From Azonexus sp. (GTDB lineage Bacteria > Pseudomonadota > Gammaproteobacteria > Burkholderiales > Rhodocyclaceae): DNA of 64,000 nucleotides. The notes under the pieces are model-generated. The model was not told where the DNA came from. It worked only from the letters and a program-made list of their open reading frames with translations, and made no database searches. The DNA is taken from the NCBI GenBank assembly GCA_030696345.1, contig JAUYSK010000007.1, forward strand, positions 1-64,000, in the 5' to 3' direction. Both the position numbers and the translations under genes were made by a program. Of this stretch, positions 18,719-26,678 are shown in pieces; position 1 is the first letter of the stretch, and each line of letters begins with the position of its first letter.

Positions 18719-19963
18719 TCAGTCTTTGCTAGTTTGGTTAGTGTTATGGCGCTTGCGATAGTTTTCGAGGAAGCGGGCAATACGCCCGACAGCCTCCCTG
18801 AGGTCATCCTCGTGGGGCAGGAAGACGAGTCGGAAGTGGTCAGGATGCGGCCAGTTGAAACCGGTACCCTGCACCAACAATACTTTTTCTTCCTGCAGCA
18901 GTTCGGAAATGAACGCCTGATCGTTCTTGATCGGATAGATCTTCGGATCAAGCTTCGGAAACATGTACAAGGCCGCCTTCGGCTTGACACAGGTAACGCC
19001 GGGAATGGCCGAGATCAACTCGTGTGCGATATCGCGCTGACGGCGCAAGCGACCGCCCTCCTTGATCAGATCATCAATGCTTTGATAACCACCCAAGGCA
19101 GTCTGAATACCATGCTGCCCTGGCGCATTGGCGCACAGACGCATGGAAGCAAGCATGTCGAGACCTTCGATGTAATCCTTGGCATGGCGCTTGTCACCGG
19201 AAACCACCATCCAGCCGGCACGATAGCCACAGGAACGATAGTTTTTCGACAAGCCATTGAAGGTAATGAACAGCACGTCCTCCGCCAGTGAAGCAACCGA
19301 CGTGTGCTTGACGCCGTCGTACAAAACCTTGTCGTACACCTCGTCAGCGTAAATCGTCAGATGGTGCTGGCGGGCAATGTCGATGATCTCGCACAAAAGG
19401 TCGTCGGGATACAGGGCACCGGTCGGGTTGTTCGGGTTGATCAGCACAATCGCTTTGGTATGCGCGTTGATCTTGCTGCGAATGTCGTCGAGATCCGGCA
19501 GCCAGCCCTTTTCCTCGTTACACAGGTAATGCTTTGGCGTCCCGCCGGAAAGGCTGATCGCCGCGGTCCACAGCGGGTAGTCCGGTGCCGGCACCAGCAC
19601 TTCGTCACCAGAATCGAGCAGCGCGTTCATCGCCATCACGATCAACTCGGAAACACCGTTTCCGACGTAGATGTCCTCCAGCGTCACACCCTTGATACCC
19701 TTCTGCTGGGTGTAATGCATGATCGCTTTGCGCGCCGCGAAAATACCCTTGGAATCCGTGTAACCAGCCGCATTCGGCAGGTTACGAATCATGTCCTGTT
19801 GGATTTCTTCAGGCGAATCAAAACCGAACGCAGCTAAATTGCCGATGTTCAGTTTGATGATCTTGTGGCCCTCTTCCTCCATCTGCTTGGCCTTCTGCAG
19901 CACGGGGCCGCGGATGTCGTAGCAGACGTTGGCAAGCTTGGCGGATTTTTTGACTTGTTTCAT
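18719..19963 (-). CDS. alaA: Alanine-synthesising aminotransferase
   Basis: A 414-residue fold-type I PLP aminotransferase very close in pattern to E. coli AlaA (glutamate-pyruvate transaminase): NVCYDIRGPVLQKAK near the N terminus, KLNIGNLAAFGFD, APDYPLWTA, NPNNPTGALY and the PLP lysine in FNGLSKNYRS. It ends with VLLVQGTGFNWPHPDHFRLV. ATG 19963 matches the family N terminus; a longer in-frame reading adds 19 residues with no support. It is the first gene of the alaA-hom pair, a common betaproteobacterial order. Confidence 0.93.
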   Translation of the reverse strand: MKQVKKSAKLANVCYDIRGPVLQKAKQMEEEGHKIIKLNIGNLAAFGFDSPEEIQQDMIRNLPNAAGYTDSKGIFAARKAIMHYTQQKGIKGVTLEDIYVGNGVSELIVMAMNALLDSGDEVLVPAPDYPLWTAAISLSGGTPKHYLCNEEKGWLPDLDDIRSKINAHTKAIVLINPNNPTGALYPDDLLCEIIDIARQHHLTIYADEVYDKVLYDGVKHTSVASLAEDVLFITFNGLSKNYRSCGYRAGWMVVSGDKRHAKDYIEGLDMLASMRLCANAPGQHGIQTALGGYQSIDDLIKEGGRLRRQRDIAHELISAIPGVTCVKPKAALYMFPKLDPKIYPIKNDQAFISELLQEEKVLLVQGTGFNWPHPDHFRLVFLPHEDDLREAVGRIARFLENYRKRHNTNQTSKD

Positions 19964-20024
19964 GAACAGTGTCCGTCGGAGCCGTATCCAGCCGCCATCA
20001 GCCAGACTACGTTGCCCCAAAAGG

Positions 20025-20030
20025 TATAAT
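20025..20030 (+). promoter_or_regulatory. -10 box (TATAAT) for the Mth938-like gene
   Basis: A perfect TATAAT lies in the 124-base divergent gap between alaA and the Mth938-like gene, giving a leader of about 50 bases. No acceptable -35 hexamer is found 16-18 bases upstream, so an activator or weak promoter is possible. Confidence 0.4.
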
Positions 20031-20087
20031 CCTACTTTATCGCATGGTGCACCGCAATTTCGGCGGGCTTTTCAGGACAATAAAGTA

Positions 20088-20459
20088 GTGAAACTTCACC
20101 TATCCAACACCGCCGGACTCAACATGTTTACGGCCTATGGCGAAGGCTATGTCGCGATCAACCATGAAAAACACGAGAAAAACCTGATCCTGCTGCCGGA
20201 ATCAGTTATTCACGAATGGTCGACCGCAACATTCGCGACGCTGAGCGAAACCGATATGGAAAAGCTGCTGGTCTTAGGCACCGAAATCATCCTGCTCGGC
20301 ACCGGTAACCGCCTCCGCTTTCCGCCCGGCCCCCTGCTCCGCCCCTTTACTTCAGCCGGTATCGGCCTCGAGATCATGGACCTGCAAGCAGCCTGCCGCA
20401 CCTACAACATTCTCGCTGCCGAGGGCCGCAAGGTTGCTGCGGCCCTGCTCTTCGACTAA
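20088..20459 (+). CDS. Mth938-like domain protein
   Basis: A 123-residue protein of the small Mth938/Xcc1710-like family (DUF498), a conserved cytoplasmic fold of unknown biochemical role. Typical patterns are YGEGYVAIN near the N terminus, LGTGNRLRFPP in the middle and GIGLEIMDLQAACRTYNILAAEGRKVAAALL at the end. GTG 20088 gives the family-like start VKLHLSN, with AGGA about 10 bases upstream. The next gene is convergent, 10 bases away. Confidence 0.85.
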   Translation: MKLHLSNTAGLNMFTAYGEGYVAINHEKHEKNLILLPESVIHEWSTATFATLSETDMEKLLVLGTEIILLGTGNRLRFPPGPLLRPFTSAGIGLEIMDLQAACRTYNILAAEGRKVAAALLFD

Positions 20460-20469
20460 CCAAGGAAAG

Positions 20470-21264
20470 CTAGTCGAGCTTCTTGAGGTAATCCTTGGTG
20501 AAAATCTTGTCTGGCAGGTCACGCAGCTTCATTTCACTGTATTCAAGTACGGACTTCTCACCACTACGCAAGGCATCCTCCATAACCAAACGGGTTGGCC
20601 TCACCTTGCCGGCAAGCGTACGGAATTCCTCGTAACTGCACTTTTTAAGCAAGCGATTGGAGAGGGAATAGAACTCTGCCTTGAATGGCCAGGCATTCTT
20701 CTGATTCACCCAATAGATGACCTTTTGATAGGTTACCGAGCGATCCACCGCAATCAATTCCATCACGACGTAATTCTCGCCATTGATGGTTTCGTTACGC
20801 AAAACCTTGGAATTGTAATCACCGGCAAAATTGGCCCGCGCCAGATCTCCGTTTGCCACCTGGCCAGTCAGGCGCTGCGCCAGCGAAATGCGCACCGGCT
20901 GTGAAACTTCAGGCATGAAAACCCAGAGGTCGCGCCCCTTCATCAAGATTATCTGACCACGCTCGGAGGCCGGCTCGGTGACCATAACCACCGTATTCTC
21001 GTTACCCTTTGAAAGAATTCGGTATTTACGCGGCTCGGGTTGCTTATCGGGCTGGTGCGTGTTGATCACGATATCGACCTGAAAACCCTCAGACGGGAAG
21101 CGGACCTGGTCAGCCTTTTCAACTATACTTCGGGCATAAGCATCATCTGCCGGTTCTGCAGCGGGTTGCTGAGCAAAAGCCGTGATTGACTGGAGCGACA
21201 ATATAATGCCGGAAGTCAGAATACAGACCCACACATTCAGCCGCTTGGCACCATTGCGTAACAT
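20470..21264 (-). CDS. LolA-like outer-membrane lipoprotein-sorting protein
   Basis: A 264-residue periplasmic protein. A signal peptide (about 1-31, cleaved after ITAFA-Q) precedes a LolA/LolB-like half-barrel of the type classed as outer membrane lipoprotein-sorting protein (Pfam PF17131). Recognisable parts are MVTEPASERGQIILMKGRDLWVFMP and RLTGQVANGDLARANF. ATG 21264 is preceded by GAGGAG, which fixes the start. It is divergent from a LolD-like ATPase 51 bases away, with two FtsX-type permeases further on. Such proteins probably ferry a lipid or lipoprotein across the periplasm; the cargo is unknown. Confidence 0.8.
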   Translation of the reverse strand: MLRNGAKRLNVWVCILTSGIILSLQSITAFAQQPAAEPADDAYARSIVEKADQVRFPSEGFQVDIVINTHQPDKQPEPRKYRILSKGNENTVVMVTEPASERGQIILMKGRDLWVFMPEVSQPVRISLAQRLTGQVANGDLARANFAGDYNSKVLRNETINGENYVVMELIAVDRSVTYQKVIYWVNQKNAWPFKAEFYSLSNRLLKKCSYEEFRTLAGKVRPTRLVMEDALRSGEKSVLEYSEMKLRDLPDKIFTKDYLKKLD

Positions 21265-21315
21265 AGGCAACTCCTCACACATGTTCGAAGTAATTTCTTT
21301 GGCATCCTGCACACC

Positions 21316-22077
21316 ATGAGCAGCGTCGTCCGAATCGAGCGCGTCTTCAAGGAATACCTGCTTGGCGAACAGATCGTTCAAGCGCTCAATGATATAACAC
21401 TGGCCATTGAGCCCGGCGTTTTCCTTGCCATTTCCGGACCATCGGGCAGCGGCAAAACCACCATGCTCAATCTGATCGGATGCATTGACCGGCCGAGCAG
21501 CGGCAACATCTACATCAACGAAGAAAATGTCTCGCAGAAATCAGCGAACGAATTGGCCGATCTTCGCGCCCGCTCAATTGGATTCATCTTCCAGACCTTC
21601 AATCTGTTGCCCGTTCTTTCGGCGGCAGAAAACGTCGAATACCCTTTGCTGCGCCGCAGCGATGTATCAACTGCAGACCGGAAACGTCGCGTCGACTATT
21701 TTCTCGACATCGTCGGTCTGAGCAAATACGCCAATAATCGCCCCAACCAGTTGAGCGGGGGTCAGCGCCAACGGGTTGCCATTGCCCGAGCCCTGGCAGT
21801 CAAACCAGCCATCGTCCTCGCGGATGAACCCACTGCAAACCTCGACAAAGCCACCGGCATCGACATCCTTAAACTGATGAAGATGATCAACGAGCATCTC
21901 GGCACCACCTTTATTTTTTCGACCCATGACCAAAAGGTCATTGACCACGCCAATCGCTTGGTCAAGGTAGAAGATGGAACCATCAAGGCGTTCGGCATTC
22001 GTGGTGCTGACAAACGATGGAACATTGCTCGCGTTCGAAACCTCTCCGATATCGCCGCTGAAAATATTCCCGAATAA
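21316..22077 (+). CDS. LolD/MacB-type ABC ATPase
   Basis: A 253-residue ATPase of the LolD/MacB/FtsE group. Walker A is GPSGSGKTT (about 41-49), followed by the group-typical NLIGCIDRPSSG. The segment GFIFQTFNLLPVLSAAENVEYPLL is a hallmark, the signature is LSGGQRQR and Walker B is VLADEPTANLD. It probably energises the two FtsX-type permeases at 26679-29134, the only ones nearby without an ATPase of their own. The DUF1302 gene follows 21 bases later. Confidence 0.88.
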   Translation: MSSVVRIERVFKEYLLGEQIVQALNDITLAIEPGVFLAISGPSGSGKTTMLNLIGCIDRPSSGNIYINEENVSQKSANELADLRARSIGFIFQTFNLLPVLSAAENVEYPLLRRSDVSTADRKRRVDYFLDIVGLSKYANNRPNQLSGGQRQRVAIARALAVKPAIVLADEPTANLDKATGIDILKLMKMINEHLGTTFIFSTHDQKVIDHANRLVKVEDGTIKAFGIRGADKRWNIARVRNLSDIAAENIPE

Positions 22078-22098
22078 ACCATTTACCGGATTACCGCC

Positions 22099-23451
22099 GT
22101 GCGCTCATTTGACCTAACCTTTCCACGCCTGACACTCATCGCTGCACTTTGCTTCAATCTGGGCGCTCAGGCCGCCGACAATAAAGATTCACTCTTCGGT
22201 GACGATCTGCCACTGGCCTCATCCAAACCCGCAGCCGCCAGCGGATCAGGCGTCAAGGGATTCATCCAGTTCGAACTGGCCCGAACCACGCCAACGCCTG
22301 ACCACTGGTCCAAAATGCGCACCCGCGCCGACCTGAGCAGCCAGGGGAAATTAGGTGATGGTCTTAAATGGAAACTCGGGGCGCGCTTCGATTACGACGC
22401 CGTCTACGGGATAAACGATTTCTACCCACCTGAAGTTGAGAAGAACCAGCGTTTCAATGCGGTCCTTCGTGAAAACTACATTGACTACAGTGCCGGCAAC
22501 TGGGACTTCCGCTTTGGCCGCCAACATGTGGTTTGGGGTGAGATGGTGGGAATGTTCTTTGCTGACGTCGTCTCAGCACGTGACATGCGCGAATTCATCC
22601 TGCCGGAATTCGATCAGTTGCGCACGCCGCAATGGGCAGCCAGAGCCGAGTATTTTGCCGACGATTTTCACGCAGAGGTGCTGTGGATACCTGTCGCCAG
22701 TTACGATAACATCGGAAAACCCGGCGCTGAATTCTTTCCAAACCAGCCCGTCCCCCCGGGCTTTAATGCGCAATACCGTCAGGAAGTTCGCCCGGCGCGC
22801 AATGCAGAGAACATGAATTACGGCCTGCGTCTGTCAACGCTGAAGGCTGGCTGGGATGTCTCGGCCTTTTACTATCGCAGCTCTGATGTCAATGCGACCT
22901 TCTATCGAGATATCGTTGTCGCACCCACGCCCACATTCGTATTTGAAGGTCGTCACGACCGTATCCATCAATACGGCAGCACACTGGCTAAAGACTTTGG
23001 CGATGTTGTACTGAAGGGGGAAGCTGTCTATACCCGCGGCCGCAGCTTCACGGTACTGAATGCGATGGACACCGATGGCGTCGCTCAGCAGAACACACTG
23101 GACTGGGCTGCCGGCCTCGACTTCACGCTGCCGGCCGAAACCCGCTTCAACGTTCAGGTCTTTCAGCGTCAGTTCTTCAATTTCAATGAGGACATCATTC
23201 CGGACAAACGCGAGAATGGTTACAGCCTGCTGCTCAACAACAAGTTTTTCACCAACTGGGAAGCCCAGGCGCTGTTCATTTCCAGCGCCAACCGCCCGGA
23301 CTGGCTCTTTCGCCCACGGCTAACCTGGAACTTCGAGCGTAACTGGCGTGTTCTGGTCGGTGCAGATATCTTCAAAGGCCCCCCCATGGGGATGTTCGGG
23401 CGCTACGACCAGCAGGATCGGGTTTACTCAGAGGTTCGTTACAGCTTCTGA
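22099..23451 (+). CDS. DUF1302-type outer-membrane beta-barrel
   Basis: A 450-residue protein with a signal peptide (about 1-25, cleavage near GAQA-ADN) and a run of amphipathic beta strands ending in the C-terminal VRYSF, with terminal Phe as expected for Bam-dependent outer-membrane proteins. Patterns such as NYIDYSAGNWDFRFGRQHVVWGE and a late FRPRLTWNFERNW fit the DUF1302 family of putative porins. GTG start at 22099. It is co-directional with the LolD-like ATPase, so it may be the outer-membrane end of the same transport route. Confidence 0.7.
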   Translation: MRSFDLTFPRLTLIAALCFNLGAQAADNKDSLFGDDLPLASSKPAAASGSGVKGFIQFELARTTPTPDHWSKMRTRADLSSQGKLGDGLKWKLGARFDYDAVYGINDFYPPEVEKNQRFNAVLRENYIDYSAGNWDFRFGRQHVVWGEMVGMFFADVVSARDMREFILPEFDQLRTPQWAARAEYFADDFHAEVLWIPVASYDNIGKPGAEFFPNQPVPPGFNAQYRQEVRPARNAENMNYGLRLSTLKAGWDVSAFYYRSSDVNATFYRDIVVAPTPTFVFEGRHDRIHQYGSTLAKDFGDVVLKGEAVYTRGRSFTVLNAMDTDGVAQQNTLDWAAGLDFTLPAETRFNVQVFQRQFFNFNEDIIPDKRENGYSLLLNNKFFTNWEAQALFISSANRPDWLFRPRLTWNFERNWRVLVGADIFKGPPMGMFGRYDQQDRVYSEVRYSF

Positions 23452-23608
23452 TCCAGCCAATCTACCACTTCAGAAAATCCATTTTGACCCCAGCATCATT
23501 TCCTAGCATTCTGAAATTCAGCGAAACACTGTCGGTATTTTTTACACATGCACCAACCGCCAAAGAAGCATTAAATTTAAACCCATTGTATTCAATAGGT
23601 TATGAAAG

Positions 23609-23624
23609 TGGCACATGTCGTGCT
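23609..23624 (+). promoter_or_regulatory. Sigma-54 (-24/-12) promoter of the PEP-CTERM gene
   Basis: TGGCACATGTCGTGCT has the invariant GG (23610-23611) and GC (23622-23623) separated by exactly 10 bases, with a full TGGCAC -24 element. The predicted transcript start is near 23635, about 43 bases before the PEP-CTERM ATG. Upstream are CTGAA-A-TTCAG (23511-23521) and a TGT-N11-ACA dyad (23530-23546) that might serve as enhancer sites. RpoN/PrsK/PrsR control of PEP-CTERM genes is known in other floc-forming betaproteobacteria. Confidence 0.75.
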
Positions 23625-23677
23625 TATATGCTTCCGGTAACACATTAATCAAGCCCCCTACTTCGTTGGAGCAGATC

Positions 23678-24505
23678 ATGAAAAAATACATCAAACTCGC
23701 AGCAGCTGTAAGCGCAGCATTAGTTACACAGTACGCATCAGCCGGCATGGTCACCATGTACGGCGACGGTGGCTCCATTCAGATTCCTGGCAATTCCAAT
23801 TTCCAGGTTGCTTCTGTTTATGAAAACATTGTGACTAGCGTGGGCCAGGAACTTAAAGGCTACGGCGAACTCACCCAGATCAATGGCCAACCCATAAGCA
23901 ATCTGTGCACCAATTGCGAATTGACCTTTGTTTTCGACAATTACTTTGTCAGTTCCATTACCGGCGCAAACGCCAGCTTCACCGGTGGCAACGTCAGCAT
24001 TTACTTGGGCTTCGGTGCCAACAACGACTTCAACCCGTTCGCGTCAGGCTCTTCGGCAGCTGATATCGCCGCTGCAACCAACGGCGCTCTCTTCCTGACC
24101 CTGAAGGGCCATGAAATCGCCCCCGGTGGTGTGACGCTGAGCTCGGTTGTTTCTAGCGGCAATCTGCTGACCCCTTCCTTCCGCTTTAACGGCGGCGGCC
24201 TCTGGGATGTAGACATGTCTGGTCTTGGTCTCGCCAATGGCAATTTCAATACGAATAGCTTCCTTGCTGCTTTCGGCGGCCCAACCGCTGACATGAGCTT
24301 CAATACTTCCGGTGACACCAACTTCGTGCCCCACGCTGGCGAATGCCAGCCTGGTCCGCAAGGTCAGCCGTCAAACGGTGCTGCCTGTGTTGCCGGTAGC
24401 GCGGACATTCGTGGTTACGTGATCCCGGAACCTGGTACTCTGGCTCTTGCTGGTTTGGGCCTGATGGGTCTGGGCTTTGGTGGAAAGCGCCGCAAGGCAG
24501 CCTGA
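23678..24505 (+). CDS. PEP-CTERM sorting domain protein
   Basis: A 275-residue exported protein. The signal peptide is MKKYIKLAAAVSAALVTQYASA (cleavage about residue 22). A Gly/Asn/Ser-rich body contains two Cys pairs (CTNC and C...C near 225-240). The C-terminal sorting tag is VIPEPGT (about 248-254) followed by a hydrophobic helix and the basic tail GGKRRKAA. It is a substrate of the exosortase XrtA encoded at 39480. The N-terminal longer reading from 23615 is rejected because it precedes the predicted transcript start. Single gene with its own sigma-54 promoter and terminator; body function unknown. Confidence 0.92.
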   Translation: MKKYIKLAAAVSAALVTQYASAGMVTMYGDGGSIQIPGNSNFQVASVYENIVTSVGQELKGYGELTQINGQPISNLCTNCELTFVFDNYFVSSITGANASFTGGNVSIYLGFGANNDFNPFASGSSAADIAAATNGALFLTLKGHEIAPGGVTLSSVVSSGNLLTPSFRFNGGGLWDVDMSGLGLANGNFNTNSFLAAFGGPTADMSFNTSGDTNFVPHAGECQPGPQGQPSNGAACVAGSADIRGYVIPEPGTLALAGLGLMGLGFGGKRRKAA

Positions 24506-24522
24506 AACTAACAGGCTAATCT

Positions 24523-24556
24523 AAAAACCCGCAGGTTTTACTTGCGGGTTTTTTTT
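24523..24556 (+). terminator. Rho-independent terminator after the PEP-CTERM gene
   Basis: AAAAACCCGCA pairs with TGCGGGTTTTT across a 9-base loop, and the 3' arm runs into a tract of eight or more T. It closes the single-gene PEP-CTERM transcription unit. The A/T symmetry means it could also work on the opposite strand. Confidence 0.88.
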
Positions 24557-24597
24557 CGTCCCAAGCTAGCTGATGGTCTTCTGTGGTCATTTAGACG

Positions 24598-25716
24598 ATG
24601 ATTACTCACCCATCTAACAATGAGTTGCCATTTTTGCACCTCAATATTGAGACGCGATTTCCCATGAGACCCAGCCCTTTATCCGATATCCAGTTTCGTT
24701 CCCCGCTGGAGCAGTTTGTTGACTTGGCAGTGACTGCACCTTCTGCTGACAACTCGCAACCTTGGACATTCTCAATCCATGACGACCAAGTAATATGTAA
24801 GTATCGACACAGCGGGACAATTGATGACCCCTTTGGCGGTAACGGCCATGGCACATTGATCGCGGCAGGTGCCCTGCACGAAAACATTGATCGACTCCTG
24901 AAGTGCTGCGGACTCCCTTCTTCACGAATCAATAGGCAAGCCGAATGGGAAATTTCATTTAACACACCATCCAGTCCAATTCCTGAATGCGATTTGGTTT
25001 CTGCAATACAGAATCGCCATACCAATCGGCACCGGTTTGCCCCCCCCTCGGCATCTTCACTCGATAAGCTTCCCAAATCACATAGCGGGGCAAGTCGCGT
25101 TGTTTTGCTAACCCATTCATCAGCGATAAAAACGACCGCCAAGGCAGTACGGCAATGCTCCGAGGCACGCTTTAATTCAAGGAACTTACATGAGTGGCTG
25201 TTTTCCAGTCTGCGCTGGACACCAGAAGGTGTAGCCATTGGTGACGGTCTTGATCTGAACACGATCGACCTTCCGCCAGGCGGGAAAAGCTTTATGCGCT
25301 TTATTTCCCCATGGTCACGAATGGAATTTCTCAACCACTTCGGGATTTATAAACTATTGGCAATCGCCGATAGCGCCCCAATAAGTCAATCGTCATGTTT
25401 AATGGCAATCGTTGGCGGGAAAACCCCAGATGAAATATGGGAAGCCGGTCGCCACCTGCAGCGGCTATGGCTTGAATTAAACCAACGAGGACTTGCAGTT
25501 CATCCGTACTACGTAATTACTGACTTAACCAACCGACTGGACACTGGACGAATTGACGCACACTGGGCACCTCGCGTACAAACTGCAAAAACCCAGATAA
25601 GCCGAGTGCTAGAGCTTGGATCGGACGAGCAATTACATATGTTGCTTCGAGTCGGGCAGGCAACCAAGCAAGCTGTGCGATCCAGGCGTAAACCTGTTAA
25701 ACAGTTCTTCGCCTGA
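24598..25716 (+). CDS. Nitroreductase-family protein
   Basis: A 372-residue protein of the FMN-dependent nitroreductase superfamily, resembling the Acg/Rv1355c-type domain rather than classical NfsB. The FMN-phosphate-binding start is FVDLAVTAPSADNSQPWTF (about 40-58). IQNRHTNRHRFAP lies in the middle, and the C-terminal half has EAGRHLQRLWLELNQRGLAVHP. Start uncertain: ATG 24598 or ATG 24664 (adding or removing 22 residues); neither has a good Shine-Dalgarno. It converges with a ThiF-like gene 25 bases away. In some actinobacteria ThiF and this nitroreductase domain are fused, so the pair may act together. Substrate unknown. Confidence 0.75.
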   Translation: MITHPSNNELPFLHLNIETRFPMRPSPLSDIQFRSPLEQFVDLAVTAPSADNSQPWTFSIHDDQVICKYRHSGTIDDPFGGNGHGTLIAAGALHENIDRLLKCCGLPSSRINRQAEWEISFNTPSSPIPECDLVSAIQNRHTNRHRFAPPSASSLDKLPKSHSGASRVVLLTHSSAIKTTAKAVRQCSEARFNSRNLHEWLFSSLRWTPEGVAIGDGLDLNTIDLPPGGKSFMRFISPWSRMEFLNHFGIYKLLAIADSAPISQSSCLMAIVGGKTPDEIWEAGRHLQRLWLELNQRGLAVHPYYVITDLTNRLDTGRIDAHWAPRVQTAKTQISRVLELGSDEQLHMLLRVGQATKQAVRSRRKPVKQFFA

Positions 25717-25741
25717 GATTCACCTTCCTCTTGGAATTTAA

Positions 25742-26605
25742 CTATTTAGGCCTGGATAACTGTTGCCGTACCAAATATCGCATCAATCGCTGCAGAGGAT
25801 TTCGATGCCCACCCGGCCGCCACGTACGCGTATAACGCATTCTGTAAGCATCATATTGACTCCCCCACGGCGCAAGGCGCACGGCATCTCGCCCAAGAAC
25901 GAGCTTCAAGGTCTCAACGGCGGCCACCCCTGCACACATCTGGCAAGCTGCAATACAGGATGGCCCACGCCTTTCAGCGAGATTGACCTTACTCATGTCA
26001 GCCACATAACCGCGCTGCAACATGGCCGGCGATAACCCGACGAGAAACCGAATGGCCATTTCCATTTCGTCACAACCTTCAAATCCAAAATAGTCTTCAA
26101 AGGACATGCCACCAGGGCCAAAAACGAGCAATGCCGTCCCTAAACCGAGAGGAGCAGCTGTTACAACTGGAATCCCCTTGTGTTCACAAGCCGCAAAGGT
26201 CATTCGCCTGGCTTCAAAGGCAAAAAAATCCAAGCCATCAACATAAACATCAACCCCATCGAGAAAATCGTCAAGGCACTGGCGATCAACACCTTTTGCA
26301 AACGTTTTGATGTTCAATTCCGGGTTGATGTCCAGCACCATTTCACTCAAGACTTCAATCTTTGGCCGCTCGAGAGTTTGCATCGTAGCGCCAACCTGCC
26401 GATTGAAATTTACAATGTCAAAAACGTCGAAATCAGCGATCGAAAAACTCCCAATACCCAAGCGAGCAAGGGTCAGCAAATGCACCCCGCCAACGCCACC
26501 GAGACCGCCAATGGCAACCCTGGCCTGGCGTAGTTTGGCCTGCTCAGGCTCCGTTACCCAACCAATATTGCGTGAAAAAGCAGCATCATAATTAAAGCTT
26601 CGCAT
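25742..26605 (-). CDS. ThiF/MoeB-like (E1-like) adenylyltransferase
   Basis: A 287-residue E1-like protein. The nucleotide-binding loop GLGGVGG (34-40), acidic ADFD (57-60) and the Asn/Arg pair in NFNRQ (N67, R69) match ThiF/MoeB, which adenylate the C-terminal Gly of ubiquitin-like sulfur carriers or peptides. A Cys cluster at C217, C221 and C224 could bind zinc only in part, since the usual second CxxC is not evident; a single catalytic Cys is not certain. No ubiquitin-like partner or sulfurtransferase gene is nearby. It is divergent from the FtsX-type permease gene (73-base gap) and convergent with the nitroreductase. Confidence 0.8.
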   Translation of the reverse strand: MRSFNYDAAFSRNIGWVTEPEQAKLRQARVAIGGLGGVGGVHLLTLARLGIGSFSIADFDVFDIVNFNRQVGATMQTLERPKIEVLSEMVLDINPELNIKTFAKGVDRQCLDDFLDGVDVYVDGLDFFAFEARRMTFAACEHKGIPVVTAAPLGLGTALLVFGPGGMSFEDYFGFEGCDEMEMAIRFLVGLSPAMLQRGYVADMSKVNLAERRGPSCIAACQMCAGVAAVETLKLVLGRDAVRLAPWGSQYDAYRMRYTRTWRPGGHRNPLQRLMRYLVRQQLSRPK

Positions 26606-26678
26606 CTCGTCTCCTGAGCAATCTGGTTTATGATTGCATCGTCAATTCAGACATTAGCCGAAACCCGTCGAGCTGCCA

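Noticed and set aside
24598..26605. Thiazole/oxazole-modified peptide cluster (E1-like plus nitroreductase)
   Set aside because: No YcaO gene and no precursor peptide are present, and the nitroreductase resembles the Acg/Rv1355c type rather than SagB/McbC.
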